Source of the DNA: Flectobacillus rivi
Lineage (GTDB): Bacteria; Bacteroidota; Bacteroidia; Cytophagales; Spirosomataceae
Direction: 5' to 3'
Assembly: GCF_030056655.1 (NCBI RefSeq)
Contig: NZ_JASHIE010000003.1
Coordinates: 394,140 to 458,139 of the forward strand
DNA length: 64,000 nucleotides
Below, piece after piece: positions 27,105 through 36,172 of this stretch. The translations under genes were made by a program, and so were the position numbers. Numbering within the stretch: the first letter of the stretch is position 1; each line of letters opens with the position of its first letter. Under the pieces are notes generated by a model. That model was not told where the DNA came from, searched no databases, and saw only the letters and a list, made by a program, of their open reading frames with translations.

Positions 27105-27134
27105 GTAATAATGCAATTTATTTTGCATTATTAC
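27105..27134. terminator. Perfect 12-bp hairpin between LacI 1 and GH88
   Basis: GTAATAATGCAA (27105-27116) and TTGCATTATTAC (27123-27134), 6-nt loop. It lies 28 nt past the LacI 1 stop. No T-run follows on the minus strand, so it may be a weak terminator, an RNA-stabilising 3' hairpin or an operator for the GH88 gene. Confidence 0.4.
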
Positions 27135-27161
27135 TTTTCTATCTACACCTTATAGGTTCAT

Positions 27162-28190
27162 CTAAGCATTTTTGCGCATTTTACTCGACGAATCTCTGAT
27201 AATAAGGTGTGCAGGCAAAACGGTTGTTCTATTGGTATACTCGTTGGTATCTTGCATGTGTTCCAACAAGTCATTAATCAGTTGTTGAGACATTTCCTGA
27301 ATCGGTTGAGCAATCGCTGAGATAGATGGCTGATGAATACGGAACAAATCGTTGTCATCAAAAACCATCATGCCTAACTCCTCTCCTATTTTTACTCCCA
27401 TGCGATTTAGCAACTCTATTCCTGTGATAGCTAAATAGTTAGTAGCAAAAAAAATCGCATCTATATGAGGTTCTGTTTTCAGCATATTCTCAATTTCCGC
27501 CATAATCAAATGTTCTTTGGCAGCACGATACTCTACTTTTTTGACAAAAGAAGTCAAACGGTTTTCATAAATCGCTCTTTCATAGCCAAGCAAACGGTCT
27601 ATCATTTGGGGCTGAACAGAGTCGAGCGTTACAAATGCAATATTTTTATAATCCTGTGAAATAAGGTATTTCGCTGCTTGATATGAGCTTTCGAAATTGT
27701 TCATTCCCACATAACTAATATCTAAATCATTACAATTCCTATCAAACAATACCACAGGCAACTTACTATCAATCAGATATTTAATTTCATTGTCAATACC
27801 TTCTGTAGGCGTAATGATATACCCATCTACATTACGATCTCTGAAAGTATCAATCAGCTCTTTAGCTTTTTTAGGGTCGTTTTTGGTACTACTATAAATG
27901 ATTTTGTAGCCATTCTCATAAGCTACATTTTCGATATGCCCTGCTACACTAGCAAAAAAAGGGTCGGCAATATCTTCAACAATCAAGCCAATCACATTCG
28001 TTTTGCCCGTTCGGAGACTCTTAGCCAAATGGTTCGGTCTGAAGTTATTTTCTTCAATAAAAGCTGTTACTTTTTTTGTTAATTCGGGACTAATACGTTT
28101 TTCTTTGGCTTTTCCATTAAGGATATATGAAACCGTAGCAGTAGAAATTTGAAGAGCGCTTGCCACTTCTTTGATAGACATTTTTTTCAT
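27162..28190 (-). CDS. LacI-family transcriptional regulator 1
   Basis: A 342-residue repressor. The N-terminal HTH and hinge read MSIKEVASALQISTATVSYI ... NNFRPNHLAKSLRTG, with the canonical TVS recognition helix. The rest is the periplasmic-binding-like core (NVIGLIVEDIADPFFASVAG, VDGYIITPTEG, DAIFFATNYLAITGIELL, VFDDNDLFRIHQPSISAIAQ). It follows the giant lyase gene and precedes GH88 on the same strand. Two CG-centred, LacI-like half-palindromes lie in its own leader (28201-28246), a perfect one in the fecR2/sigma2 gap (41236-41249) and one at the start of the giant lyase gene, so autoregulation and control of PUL core 2 are plausible. Effector unknown. Confidence 0.92.
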   Translation of the reverse strand: MKKMSIKEVASALQISTATVSYILNGKAKEKRISPELTKKVTAFIEENNFRPNHLAKSLRTGKTNVIGLIVEDIADPFFASVAGHIENVAYENGYKIIYSSTKNDPKKAKELIDTFRDRNVDGYIITPTEGIDNEIKYLIDSKLPVVLFDRNCNDLDISYVGMNNFESSYQAAKYLISQDYKNIAFVTLDSVQPQMIDRLLGYERAIYENRLTSFVKKVEYRAAKEHLIMAEIENMLKTEPHIDAIFFATNYLAITGIELLNRMGVKIGEELGMMVFDDNDLFRIHQPSISAIAQPIQEMSQQLINDLLEHMQDTNEYTNRTTVLPAHLIIRDSSSKMRKNA

Positions 28191-28200
28191 CTACAAACAC

Positions 28201-28246
28201 AATCGTTTTAAGTTTTTCGGGAAGTAGCATACAAGTTAAACGATTA
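28201..28246. promoter_or_regulatory. Two candidate LacI 1 operators in its own leader
   Basis: AATCGTTTTAA (28201-28211) and TTAAACGATTA (28236-28246) have CG centres 37 bp apart and resemble ATTAAACGTTTAAT at 41236. Close to the LacI 1 start, as for autoregulation. Confidence 0.4.
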
Positions 28247-28392
28247 TTCTCATAAAAAACCTAGTTTTTGAAAAAACATCCATCCTCTCCACAGACTGTA
28301 TTTCTACTCTTTCTTAAAAATCTATGAAAAATTATTGATTTTATAATGAATCATATACTCTTAGTGCAATTTCTAAGTAGTCCACAATAAAA

Positions 28393-28419
28393 AGATGCCA
28401 CTTTTTGAATTTGATACCC
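28393..28419 (-). promoter_or_regulatory. Candidate box GGGTATC-N15-CATCT, about 200 nt before LacI 1
   Basis: Minus-strand GGGTATC (28413-28419) and CATCT (28393-28397), in AAAAGGGTATCAAA. The 367-nt gap 28191-28557 holds no gene; it contains this box, the two operators near 28201-28246 and the terminator of the giant lyase gene. Confidence 0.25.
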
Positions 28420-28505
28420 TTTTATGAAGAAAAATATGTAAAAAAGTTTTGACAGGGTAAAAGTTAAGCTCGTAAGCAAGCATTTCGAGAGACACTGGAA
28501 ACTAT

Positions 28506-28542
28506 AAAATAAAATTCGAGAGCCTCAAAAAGACTCTCGAAT
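28506..28542 (-). terminator. Intrinsic terminator of the giant lyase gene
   Basis: On the minus strand, ATTCGAGAG (28542-28534) pairs with CTCTCGAAT (28522-28514) and is followed by TTTATTTTAT. It starts 16 nt after the stop at 28558. Confidence 0.75.
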
Positions 28543-28557
28543 CTGTAAAAACCTGAT

Positions 28558-31500
28558 CTATTTTTGAAGGATTAGCTTAACAGATGGCATATTTCCTAAT
28601 TGGATGTAATACACACCTGTTGTCAATTGGTCTGGTAAATTGAGTTCTATTGTTCTCGTTTCACCTGCCTCTACTATCTTCTCAGTAATAAGCATCCCAG
28701 TGCTGTTATATACTCGAATTGGAACATCATTTTCCAACTTAATGTCATTTTTCAACGCTACTTTGACATTATTTTGAGAAGAAGGATTAGGATATACACT
28801 GTACTGTATCAATGCCAGATTATTCCCTATTGCATTATTGGACAAGGTATTAGGTTCAGAACCGAATATTAGATTCCCCTGATAATACACTGAAATTTTG
28901 GTATTTAACAACAAAGAATTTCCATTTACACTCATATAGGAATAGTCATCATTTTGGTTGAAGTTACTCCAATCAGTTTTCGCAATTCTAAAATTGATAT
29001 TTCCTGAATTTGATAAAGGATAAAGAACTCCAGCTGTGGCGTTAAAACCAAGATCAAAATAGGAATCTGCACCTTGTTTGTTAGAAACACTGCCAAAAGT
29101 TCCATTAACCTGAGCATTACCTATCTGTACATAGTCAAAGAAGGTGTTTAAGTTGGCACTTCCATCTTTGGTAAACCAATAGCGAACTTTCACATCTTTG
29201 TAGTTTACAGGGCTATTCCCTTCATTATTGAGGGTTAAATAGGTACTAATAGTGTTTGAATTGGGTTGTGACTTTGAATTTGCATACACTTTCAGCGACT
29301 GGTTGACAGGTACCAAAGACGGCTCTTGTCCCCAAATCAATTTACCATTTCTATACACCGTAATGTTAGTCACCAATAAAGTGGAATTGGTATTTGACCA
29401 TGAATAATCGTTTTGTTCATTCAAATCTGACCAATCTGTATTGGCAAATCTTGATTGAATTACACCTGAATTAGCATTTGCTCCCAGATTACCTGCCGCA
29501 GCTAAAAAGCTGTATTCTACATATCCTAAGGCATTATTTCGTGGATTAGGCAAATTAGAATAACTCATTTTGACATTCGAATTCCCAAGTGCTGCATAGT
29601 CAATCCATGTATTGATACCTGTATAATTTTCTGGAGTAAACCAGTACTTCACCGTCAATTCGTTGTATGGGATTGTATGATTACTTTCGTTTACTAAGGT
29701 CAAAAATGGTTTAATTTGATTGTTGGTTGTACTATTATCTCCGTTCTGATATTTTATTTTAACAGAACTTAAAATAGAAAAGCTCCTAGAGATATTAGCA
29801 GCAGGATTGTAATTGCCATTTCCTGATTGTGAAGCAGTAATTTGTACAGTCCCAACGCCCACTAATTTGATTAGTCCATTAGAAATTTTGGCGATACTTG
29901 TGTCTGAGCTTACTAATGAAATAGCCAAACCTGCATTAGAAGAAACCACTGGAGTAAAGTCTGCTTCGTCGATGTACTTATTGGTTATTTCCTCAAAGGT
30001 AATCATCTGGTCTAGCTTTTTGATTTCCACATTTGTCACATCGCTGATAGGAGAAACACAACCATTCACAACACAAGTAGCTGTATATGAATAACTTCCT
30101 AAACCAGATATGGTTAATGTATTTCCTGAGGTATTATTTGACCAGTGAACGGTACCAGAACAACCAGAAGCAGTTAGAGTTACTGGATTTGGCATAAAAT
30201 AGACTCCTGCACCCGAAATACTTGGAGCTATCAATGAGACTCCTACCTCCACTTGCAAGGTATCTGAATTTTCACCATCTGCTAAAGCATAAATGACTGT
30301 GTGCATTCCAGAAGATAAACTTGCAGGATCGAATACACTTACGGGACTACCATCTACTGTAAAAGTCCCACCTGTAGGGGTTCCTGTTAGTGTTACAGCA
30401 GGAGCATTTTTACAGTAAAACGAACTAAGATTCGTAATATTCACTGGCACATAATATCTGTTGCTCAGAACAAAATTCGACAGTGGTGAAACATTATCAT
30501 AAGAAACAGTAAAGCTGTTATTTTGACCTAATTGTGGCGTGCTATTGGCTACTTTTTCCCAAGTATTTGTTGAGGAGTTATAGCGAATAAGCTTCATTCC
30601 TTGAGTGGCGCTTGCCCCTGCATTCAAATCAGAAGCGTTGAATCCAAACTTTAATGAACTGCTCACCGCATCAGAAGTTTTCAAATTCCATGTACGATTA
30701 ACGGCTTGCTGGATAGTTTGAGTCTCCAACCCACTTGGGCCAAAGCCAGTTTGAAGACTTGTTTCGACCACTGTTGCAGCGTTAGGGGTAATTGTAACGG
30801 GATTGTAACTTGTGTTAGACACACCCACCCAAAGAGGCGTTGCCACTCCAGCACTCAGAGCCTGTTTGTAGACTGCGTTAGGAGCCATGGTAAACCATAG
30901 TTGACCCGAACCATTTGTGGTATGACCATTGGCACTAATTGGGGCTATGGTTAAGTTTAAAGGCGCCGTAGTAGCATCAATGATTCCTCCGTCTGCTACG
31001 TTTACAAAAATATTTTGAGTGGCAGCATTCTTCGCCATTCTAACATCAGAGCCCAATTTCAGTATTCCTTGAGTTCCTACATTTACGGCGATTGTTTGAA
31101 CCGCTGAAGGATTGGACGTGCTGGTGTTGGAGTACAAGACAAAATGTGCTTGGCTTACATCTAAAGTTCCCAAAATATTGTAGGTCATATTTCCATAATT
31201 TTGCGTTCCACCTAATTTCAAGGCGGCTACTGTATTATCCTCTGTCGCATTGGTTGGGGAATGAAATGAGCCATTGGGATTAGAGATTTTTACCGTTTTT
31301 CCTGCATTAATAGTCAGCGTTTTATTAGAAGTTCCTGCCAATAATGATAAGGTATTTATCCCACTCGATTGCACACTGTTGTTACCAAAATTCATATCTA
31401 TATCAAAAATGATATTTTGGATATTGTTACCAGTTGGTTGAAAACGAGCAATATTTACTATACCTGTACCTGTTACCGTTGGCGAACCGCTTCCCCCAAG

Positions 31501-34200
31501 ATAGAGTCTGATTCCTTCTCCAACGGTGCTATTGCCTGTGGTAGTTCCTCCTAAAGTTCCATCTACACGAACAACAGCATCATTGCCATTGACCGTCAAA
31601 CTAAAAACTGACCCACCTGGTGCGGTTGAAGATTTATACACGCCTGAACTTTGAATAGAAAAATTCTTCGCTACTGTTAAATTACTTGAGGCAGTCCAAA
31701 TACCTCCCACAAAAACATCACCATTTGCTGTAATCGCACCAGTATGTGTCATCGTGCCATCCATAATCAAGGTATTGGCTACTGTGAGGGCAATTGTTTC
31801 TGTGAGTGTTGCTTGCGCATTGACTGTCAAACTTTTGCAAGAACCTGCTACGGTAGATAAGGTAACAGTATGTCCTGTTAGAATATGAACATTAGTATTG
31901 GCAGTCGGAGCTGTCGTGGTTGAACTTGCGATTCCACCGTTTCCATCTGAAATATTCCAAGTTCCACCATTCCAATTCATATTGCCAGAGGAAAGATAAT
32001 CTCCAGCGGCGATACCCGTCACTAATAGCGTGCGACTTACGCTTTGTGCTGCGGCATAATCATCATTCCCTTGTTGAGAGGCTGTAATCAGACAAGAACC
32101 TACACCAACTATTTGCACAAGTCCATTGACAATTGTTGCTACGGAAGTATTGGAACTCATATAAGTTACAGGTAGCCCAGAACTTGCACTAGCACTAGGA
32201 TTGAAATTCGCCGCACCAAATGACTTTGTAGCAATGGCAGGAAATGAGATTGTTTGCGTTGGTAAGGCCCCAAGATATTCCACCACGATATTATCCAACT
32301 TGAAGGCATTAGAAACTCCCACAATTTTGATTCGCATGCTTTGAACACCTGCATGTAGGCTCACTTGTGGCGCAACAGTAATCGTTTGCCAAGCAGAATT
32401 TCCATTTGCACGTATATCAAATTCGCCCGTCTTATCTGTTCCATCAAACTCAATTTTGATTTTCCCTCCTGCTGCAAGAACCAAAGCATTGATATTGATC
32501 TTAAAACGTCCTGCTGTTGGCACATTTACCGTATAGTTTACCCATTCTCCTGCCTCTAAAGACGTCAAGTGGTATCCTCCATTAGTTCGACTTTCAATGT
32601 CAACCGCTTCGTTCGGACGAAATTGACCGCCAGTATTTGAGTTACTTAAATCATAATATGTTTTGTTTTGTCCATCGGTAGGCATATAATCAAAGTTTTC
32701 AGCTTCGATCGTAGCAGGAAAATGGGGAATTGCAAAAACAGGTTTTCCATTCACAAAAGAGCAAGCATCGCCAGGAGAAAGAGATGTTCTGTGAAAAGTC
32801 AAACCACCCCAACCTGGATAATCGACTTCAAAACCTTGGCTTTCAACACCTAACTCTTGTGTCGAAATATCATAAGCACGTTGTGTCCATTTGTAATTAT
32901 TGGCACTCACTCCTATTCTATCTCGATAATGCCCCAATACCATTTCGGTAATTGGTGCACGGTCAAATTTAAACCCTGTAGCTCTTGTCGTTGCGGTTTT
33001 TCCTTCATTGAGTGGATTCATTCTCAACGATTGCCATCTACCAGTTCTATCACGGCGACTAATAAATTCACCTGATTCAACTGTCGGTTCCCAAGGAGTT
33101 GTCTGGTCAGGATAAGGATAATTGAGCGAAACATTGTAACGATAGCTGTACTCCATCCCCTTGAGCAATCGATTATCAAGAAAACTATAGATATCATCGC
33201 CTTGATTCCAAGCCATTTCACAAATGGTCAAGATATTCCCTACCCCATTCAAAGAGTGAGTTTGATCTCGGGCACTTTCTTGACATTGACCATTTTCCCA
33301 AACATAATTTTGAATTAACTCATTATACCCATAATCAGGAACAGAATTATCAAAGCCGTTCAACGCATATACCTCTTGATATTCATTTGAAGCACTGGTC
33401 GGAGTTGTCCCATTGATTGGTGGTCCAGCTGGATAAGGAAGGTCATCAGCACGGTGAGGCAGTCCTTTTAGGTATCGAATAGAGCGTTCGTACATCACAC
33501 GATTATCCAAAAAGATACCCATGGCAGCGACACCTCTCATCCCAAAAATTCCTTGATTGCCATGACGACCTGCATCACCATTGTACATAAACCAATAGAA
33601 GGTCACTTCTTCATTATTAATCTGAGCGGTTGGTTCTACCGTGGACGAATAACCTGGGTAAACTAGCATAGACTTAAATCTTTCAAGGTCGGTCGCATTC
33701 CATCCAGTGTAGGTATGCTTGATAATTTCGGCGCCTTCCAACAATTTCCATATTACACGACCAGCATCCAAACTTCTAGTACCACCCGTTTTGATTATTT
33801 GCAGATAGGACCAAGCATTGAATATCTCCACTGCTTTTTTGGCATGACGCTCATCTCCTGTTACATACCACATCAAGGCATTACAGTAGGCGGCTAGTCC
33901 ATCGTATTTGATATCATCATAATTAAAACCAGTTATGGTCGAAACCGTTGCTAAAGTCGTACTACCATTGCCTCGAACAGCATAGCTATAACTGGCATAA
34001 GGACTTTGAGAAAGTGATTTGAAGGAAGATTTCCATGGCTCAATTCCAGCAGCAACCATGGCTTTCATCCTGTCTAAGTCAGACTTTTTGTGAGATACTC
34101 CAGGATGTGTAAAGGTTTGTGCTTGAGTATGGACATACGGCATCAACCCTACAATTATTAGAAACAATAATCGTAGTTGCCACGTTAAAGAAGTTTTCAT
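28558..34200 (-). CDS. Giant T9SS-exported alginate-lyase-fold enzyme with CBM6 and two CBM3-like modules
   Basis: An 1880-residue multimodular protein. Order: signal peptide (1-27, THTQAQ); alginate-lyase-fold catalytic region (about 30-490; NEEVTFYWFMYNGDAGRHGN, ESARDQTHSLNGVGNILTIC), probably an (alpha/alpha) toroid lyase, PL38-like by motif only; CBM6-like module (about 500-645, TIEAENFDYM, EAGEWVNYTV); first Ig-like repeat (about 648-727, VGVGSCLITASQQGNDDY); long beta-rich linker (about 735-1250); two Ig/PKD-like segments; second Ig-like repeat (about 1397-1480, VGVGTVQITASQSGNGNY); two tandem CBM3-like modules (about 1483-1635 and 1635-1780); type A T9SS sorting domain (about 1795-1880, VYPNPSSQ). 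Expected at the cell surface or secreted. It follows susD2, with a hairpin between. Confidence 0.85.
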   Translation of the reverse strand: MKTSLTWQLRLLFLIIVGLMPYVHTQAQTFTHPGVSHKKSDLDRMKAMVAAGIEPWKSSFKSLSQSPYASYSYAVRGNGSTTLATVSTITGFNYDDIKYDGLAAYCNALMWYVTGDERHAKKAVEIFNAWSYLQIIKTGGTRSLDAGRVIWKLLEGAEIIKHTYTGWNATDLERFKSMLVYPGYSSTVEPTAQINNEEVTFYWFMYNGDAGRHGNQGIFGMRGVAAMGIFLDNRVMYERSIRYLKGLPHRADDLPYPAGPPINGTTPTSASNEYQEVYALNGFDNSVPDYGYNELIQNYVWENGQCQESARDQTHSLNGVGNILTICEMAWNQGDDIYSFLDNRLLKGMEYSYRYNVSLNYPYPDQTTPWEPTVESGEFISRRDRTGRWQSLRMNPLNEGKTATTRATGFKFDRAPITEMVLGHYRDRIGVSANNYKWTQRAYDISTQELGVESQGFEVDYPGWGGLTFHRTSLSPGDACSFVNGKPVFAIPHFPATIEAENFDYMPTDGQNKTYYDLSNSNTGGQFRPNEAVDIESRTNGGYHLTSLEAGEWVNYTVNVPTAGRFKININALVLAAGGKIKIEFDGTDKTGEFDIRANGNSAWQTITVAPQVSLHAGVQSMRIKIVGVSNAFKLDNIVVEYLGALPTQTISFPAIATKSFGAANFNPSASASSGLPVTYMSSNTSVATIVNGLVQIVGVGSCLITASQQGNDDYAAAQSVSRTLLVTGIAAGDYLSSGNMNWNGGTWNISDGNGGIASSTTTAPTANTNVHILTGHTVTLSTVAGSCKSLTVNAQATLTETIALTVANTLIMDGTMTHTGAITANGDVFVGGIWTASSNLTVAKNFSIQSSGVYKSSTAPGGSVFSLTVNGNDAVVRVDGTLGGTTTGNSTVGEGIRLYLGGSGSPTVTGTGIVNIARFQPTGNNIQNIIFDIDMNFGNNSVQSSGINTLSLLAGTSNKTLTINAGKTVKISNPNGSFHSPTNATEDNTVAALKLGGTQNYGNMTYNILGTLDVSQAHFVLYSNTSTSNPSAVQTIAVNVGTQGILKLGSDVRMAKNAATQNIFVNVADGGIIDATTAPLNLTIAPISANGHTTNGSGQLWFTMAPNAVYKQALSAGVATPLWVGVSNTSYNPVTITPNAATVVETSLQTGFGPSGLETQTIQQAVNRTWNLKTSDAVSSSLKFGFNASDLNAGASATQGMKLIRYNSSTNTWEKVANSTPQLGQNNSFTVSYDNVSPLSNFVLSNRYYVPVNITNLSSFYCKNAPAVTLTGTPTGGTFTVDGSPVSVFDPASLSSGMHTVIYALADGENSDTLQVEVGVSLIAPSISGAGVYFMPNPVTLTASGCSGTVHWSNNTSGNTLTISGLGSYSYTATCVVNGCVSPISDVTNVEIKKLDQMITFEEITNKYIDEADFTPVVSSNAGLAISLVSSDTSIAKISNGLIKLVGVGTVQITASQSGNGNYNPAANISRSFSILSSVKIKYQNGDNSTTNNQIKPFLTLVNESNHTIPYNELTVKYWFTPENYTGINTWIDYAALGNSNVKMSYSNLPNPRNNALGYVEYSFLAAAGNLGANANSGVIQSRFANTDWSDLNEQNDYSWSNTNSTLLVTNITVYRNGKLIWGQEPSLVPVNQSLKVYANSKSQPNSNTISTYLTLNNEGNSPVNYKDVKVRYWFTKDGSANLNTFFDYVQIGNAQVNGTFGSVSNKQGADSYFDLGFNATAGVLYPLSNSGNINFRIAKTDWSNFNQNDDYSYMSVNGNSLLLNTKISVYYQGNLIFGSEPNTLSNNAIGNNLALIQYSVYPNPSSQNNVKVALKNDIKLENDVPIRVYNSTGMLITEKIVEAGETRTIELNLPDQLTTGVYYIQLGNMPSVKLILQK

Positions 34201-34201
34201 G

Positions 34202-34212
34202 TTAACGTTTAG
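34202..34212. promoter_or_regulatory. Candidate LacI operator at the giant lyase start
   Basis: TTAACGTTTAG, one mismatch from TAAACGTTTA over ten core positions of the palindrome at 41236, directly abutting the ATG. Confidence 0.3.
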
Positions 34213-34306
34213 TAAATGTTAGAAAATCAAATTTCGAGGTTTTAAGTAGAAGTGTAGGGCGTTTCAAGAAGGCAAAATTAGGGAGTGATTAGGCATGTTA
34301 GGAATA

Positions 34307-34338
34307 ACGTATAGGGCATTACTTTACACCCTATACGT
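34307..34338. terminator. Hairpin after susD2
   Basis: ACGTATAGGG (34307-34316) and CCCTATACGT (34329-34338), perfect 10-bp arms, 12-nt loop, 18 nt past the susD2 stop. On the minus strand it is followed by TATTCC, not a full T-run; may be partial termination that lowers expression of the lyase gene relative to susCD. Confidence 0.5.
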
Positions 34339-34355
34339 CATAAAATCATTCAGGA

Positions 34356-36083
34356 TTACCAGCCAGCGTTCTGCTTCAAATTAGGATTCAATTGTATTTG
34401 TTGAGAAGGAATAGGCAACAAGTAGTTTTTATCCTGCCATTTTCTTCCAGTTTCTATTCTGTAAACGCCATTTACCACATTATTTTTGATACTTGGCCAA
34501 TACGTTTCGTAGGCTGTTCCTGTCCATTGAATCCCTTGAATGTCGATAGGCATCTCTATTTCGGCAGTTTTCCAACGAATCAAATCATCTCTTCTAAATC
34601 CTTCAAAGTATAGCTCAATCGTTCTTTCACGACGAATTTCGGTACGCATATCTAAACCGTTTGCTGCAACGAATGCATTACTAAGTTTTGGCATTGATTT
34701 ATTTACACGATTTCGTACTACATTCAATGAGCGGTTCAAATCTAAGTCTGAAATTGTTCCATTTCTCTCATATACAGCCTCCGCATAATTTAATAATACC
34801 TCTGCATACCTGATTACAGGATAGTCGTAAGCTTCTTGGTTGTCATCGAGTCGTCTTTCGGTAGCCCATTTTTGGGTAGCATAACCTGTGTTTGAATTCG
34901 ATTTATATTTACCATTCGAGTTGGCTATATCTATCGCATCACCTTTCCAAGTAACACGAGCGCCAGGGTTTTGGTTATTCCAATAATATCGTCCATCGAC
35001 CATCATCGTGTATTGCATACGATTATCACGATTTTGATATTCAGAAGTCGTGGTTTTGTATCCTTGAAATTGTGGAGACTTTTCTATTGGTAAACCATCC
35101 GAACAAAGGTACATACTAGCAAATTTGCGTGTTACCCAGTAAACATTGTTAAGGGTAGCTTTGGTCACGTTCATGCGAATTTGACGCAAGTTAAAGTCAT
35201 AACGATTGGCTAAAATATACTCTTTATTAGCTGCTTTAGTGATATTGGCTGGGTTGGATTGCTGGTTTTCTAGGATAAACATATACTTCTGTGCTGAGTC
35301 ACCTAAGGCTGTAGGTGCAAAAAGCTCATATTGTGTACTTTTGATTACCTCATCCCCATTTGATATAGCCTTGTCTAACAAAGTGTTTGCTCTAGCAGTA
35401 TTTCCACGAAACTTTTGCCACGTGCCTTCATACAACGCGACTCTACTCAAAAAAGCTTGTGCAGCACCTTTACTAATTCTACCTTTATCCGAAGCGGCAA
35501 TCGCATTCTCAAGAGGTAAATCTGTAATAGCAGCTTCAAGGTCTTGGACAATTAAATTAACTACTTCTTCTCTAGAATTTTGGGGAGAAGTTAGTTCTGA
35601 GGAGGTTGTCGTCAACGTTTTGGTAACAATTGGCACTTCTCCAAATTGTTGTAACAAATCAAAGTAAGTGTACGCTCTAAAAAACTTCGCTTCAGCAACA
35701 AAGGTCTTAATATCATTGGGTTGCGAATATGAACTTGCCTTTTCAATAAGATAATTGGTTGCTCTAATACGAGTATAAGCAGTATTCCAATTACCATCCG
35801 AAGAAGGAACAGTGTTTGAACCATTACTAAAAGTAGAGCCTCCAGAAACATACATGATGTCGGAACGACGGTCAGCATGAGGCATATCGTTCAAAATGTC
35901 TGAGAAGCTTCTTAAATAGGTATAAAATTCGTTGGCTGCTAGTCTAAATTGATCTGGTGTTTTCCAATAATCTGCATCCGAAATTTCATTGATTGGTTTC
36001 ATATCTACGAGGTCGTTGCAACTTACTCCCGTAAATAAAAGCGCCGCTAGGGCTATTTTGATATATATCTTTTTACTTTTCAT
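34356..36083 (-). CDS. SusD/RagB-like outer-membrane lipoprotein, PUL core 2
   Basis: A 575-residue SusD-family lipoprotein. The lipidated Cys is C22 (FTGVSCNDLVD). Family traits: VDMKPINEISDADYWKTPDQ after the Cys, AEAKFFRAYTYFDLLQQFGE in the TPR region, and RRERTIELYFEGFRRDDLIR near the C-terminus, ending LNPNLKQNAGW. It would form a lidded transporter with SusC2, whose gene is 89 nt upstream. Sequence similarity to the SusD of core 1 is limited to family motifs, so the two systems probably bind different ligands. Confidence 0.95.
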   Translation of the reverse strand: MKSKKIYIKIALAALLFTGVSCNDLVDMKPINEISDADYWKTPDQFRLAANEFYTYLRSFSDILNDMPHADRRSDIMYVSGGSTFSNGSNTVPSSDGNWNTAYTRIRATNYLIEKASSYSQPNDIKTFVAEAKFFRAYTYFDLLQQFGEVPIVTKTLTTTSSELTSPQNSREEVVNLIVQDLEAAITDLPLENAIAASDKGRISKGAAQAFLSRVALYEGTWQKFRGNTARANTLLDKAISNGDEVIKSTQYELFAPTALGDSAQKYMFILENQQSNPANITKAANKEYILANRYDFNLRQIRMNVTKATLNNVYWVTRKFASMYLCSDGLPIEKSPQFQGYKTTTSEYQNRDNRMQYTMMVDGRYYWNNQNPGARVTWKGDAIDIANSNGKYKSNSNTGYATQKWATERRLDDNQEAYDYPVIRYAEVLLNYAEAVYERNGTISDLDLNRSLNVVRNRVNKSMPKLSNAFVAANGLDMRTEIRRERTIELYFEGFRRDDLIRWKTAEIEMPIDIQGIQWTGTAYETYWPSIKNNVVNGVYRIETGRKWQDKNYLLPIPSQQIQLNPNLKQNAGW

Positions 36084-36172
36084 TTTCTTTATCTATTTTA
36101 AATGAGTACAATTCTCAATTTTATACATTTCTGATAATCAAATAATTGTACTCAACACCATGAAGATTTTTA

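Noticed and set aside
27105..27134. Hairpin as a certain rho-independent terminator of LacI 1
   Set aside because: No T-run follows on the minus strand, so I keep it as a hairpin of uncertain role.
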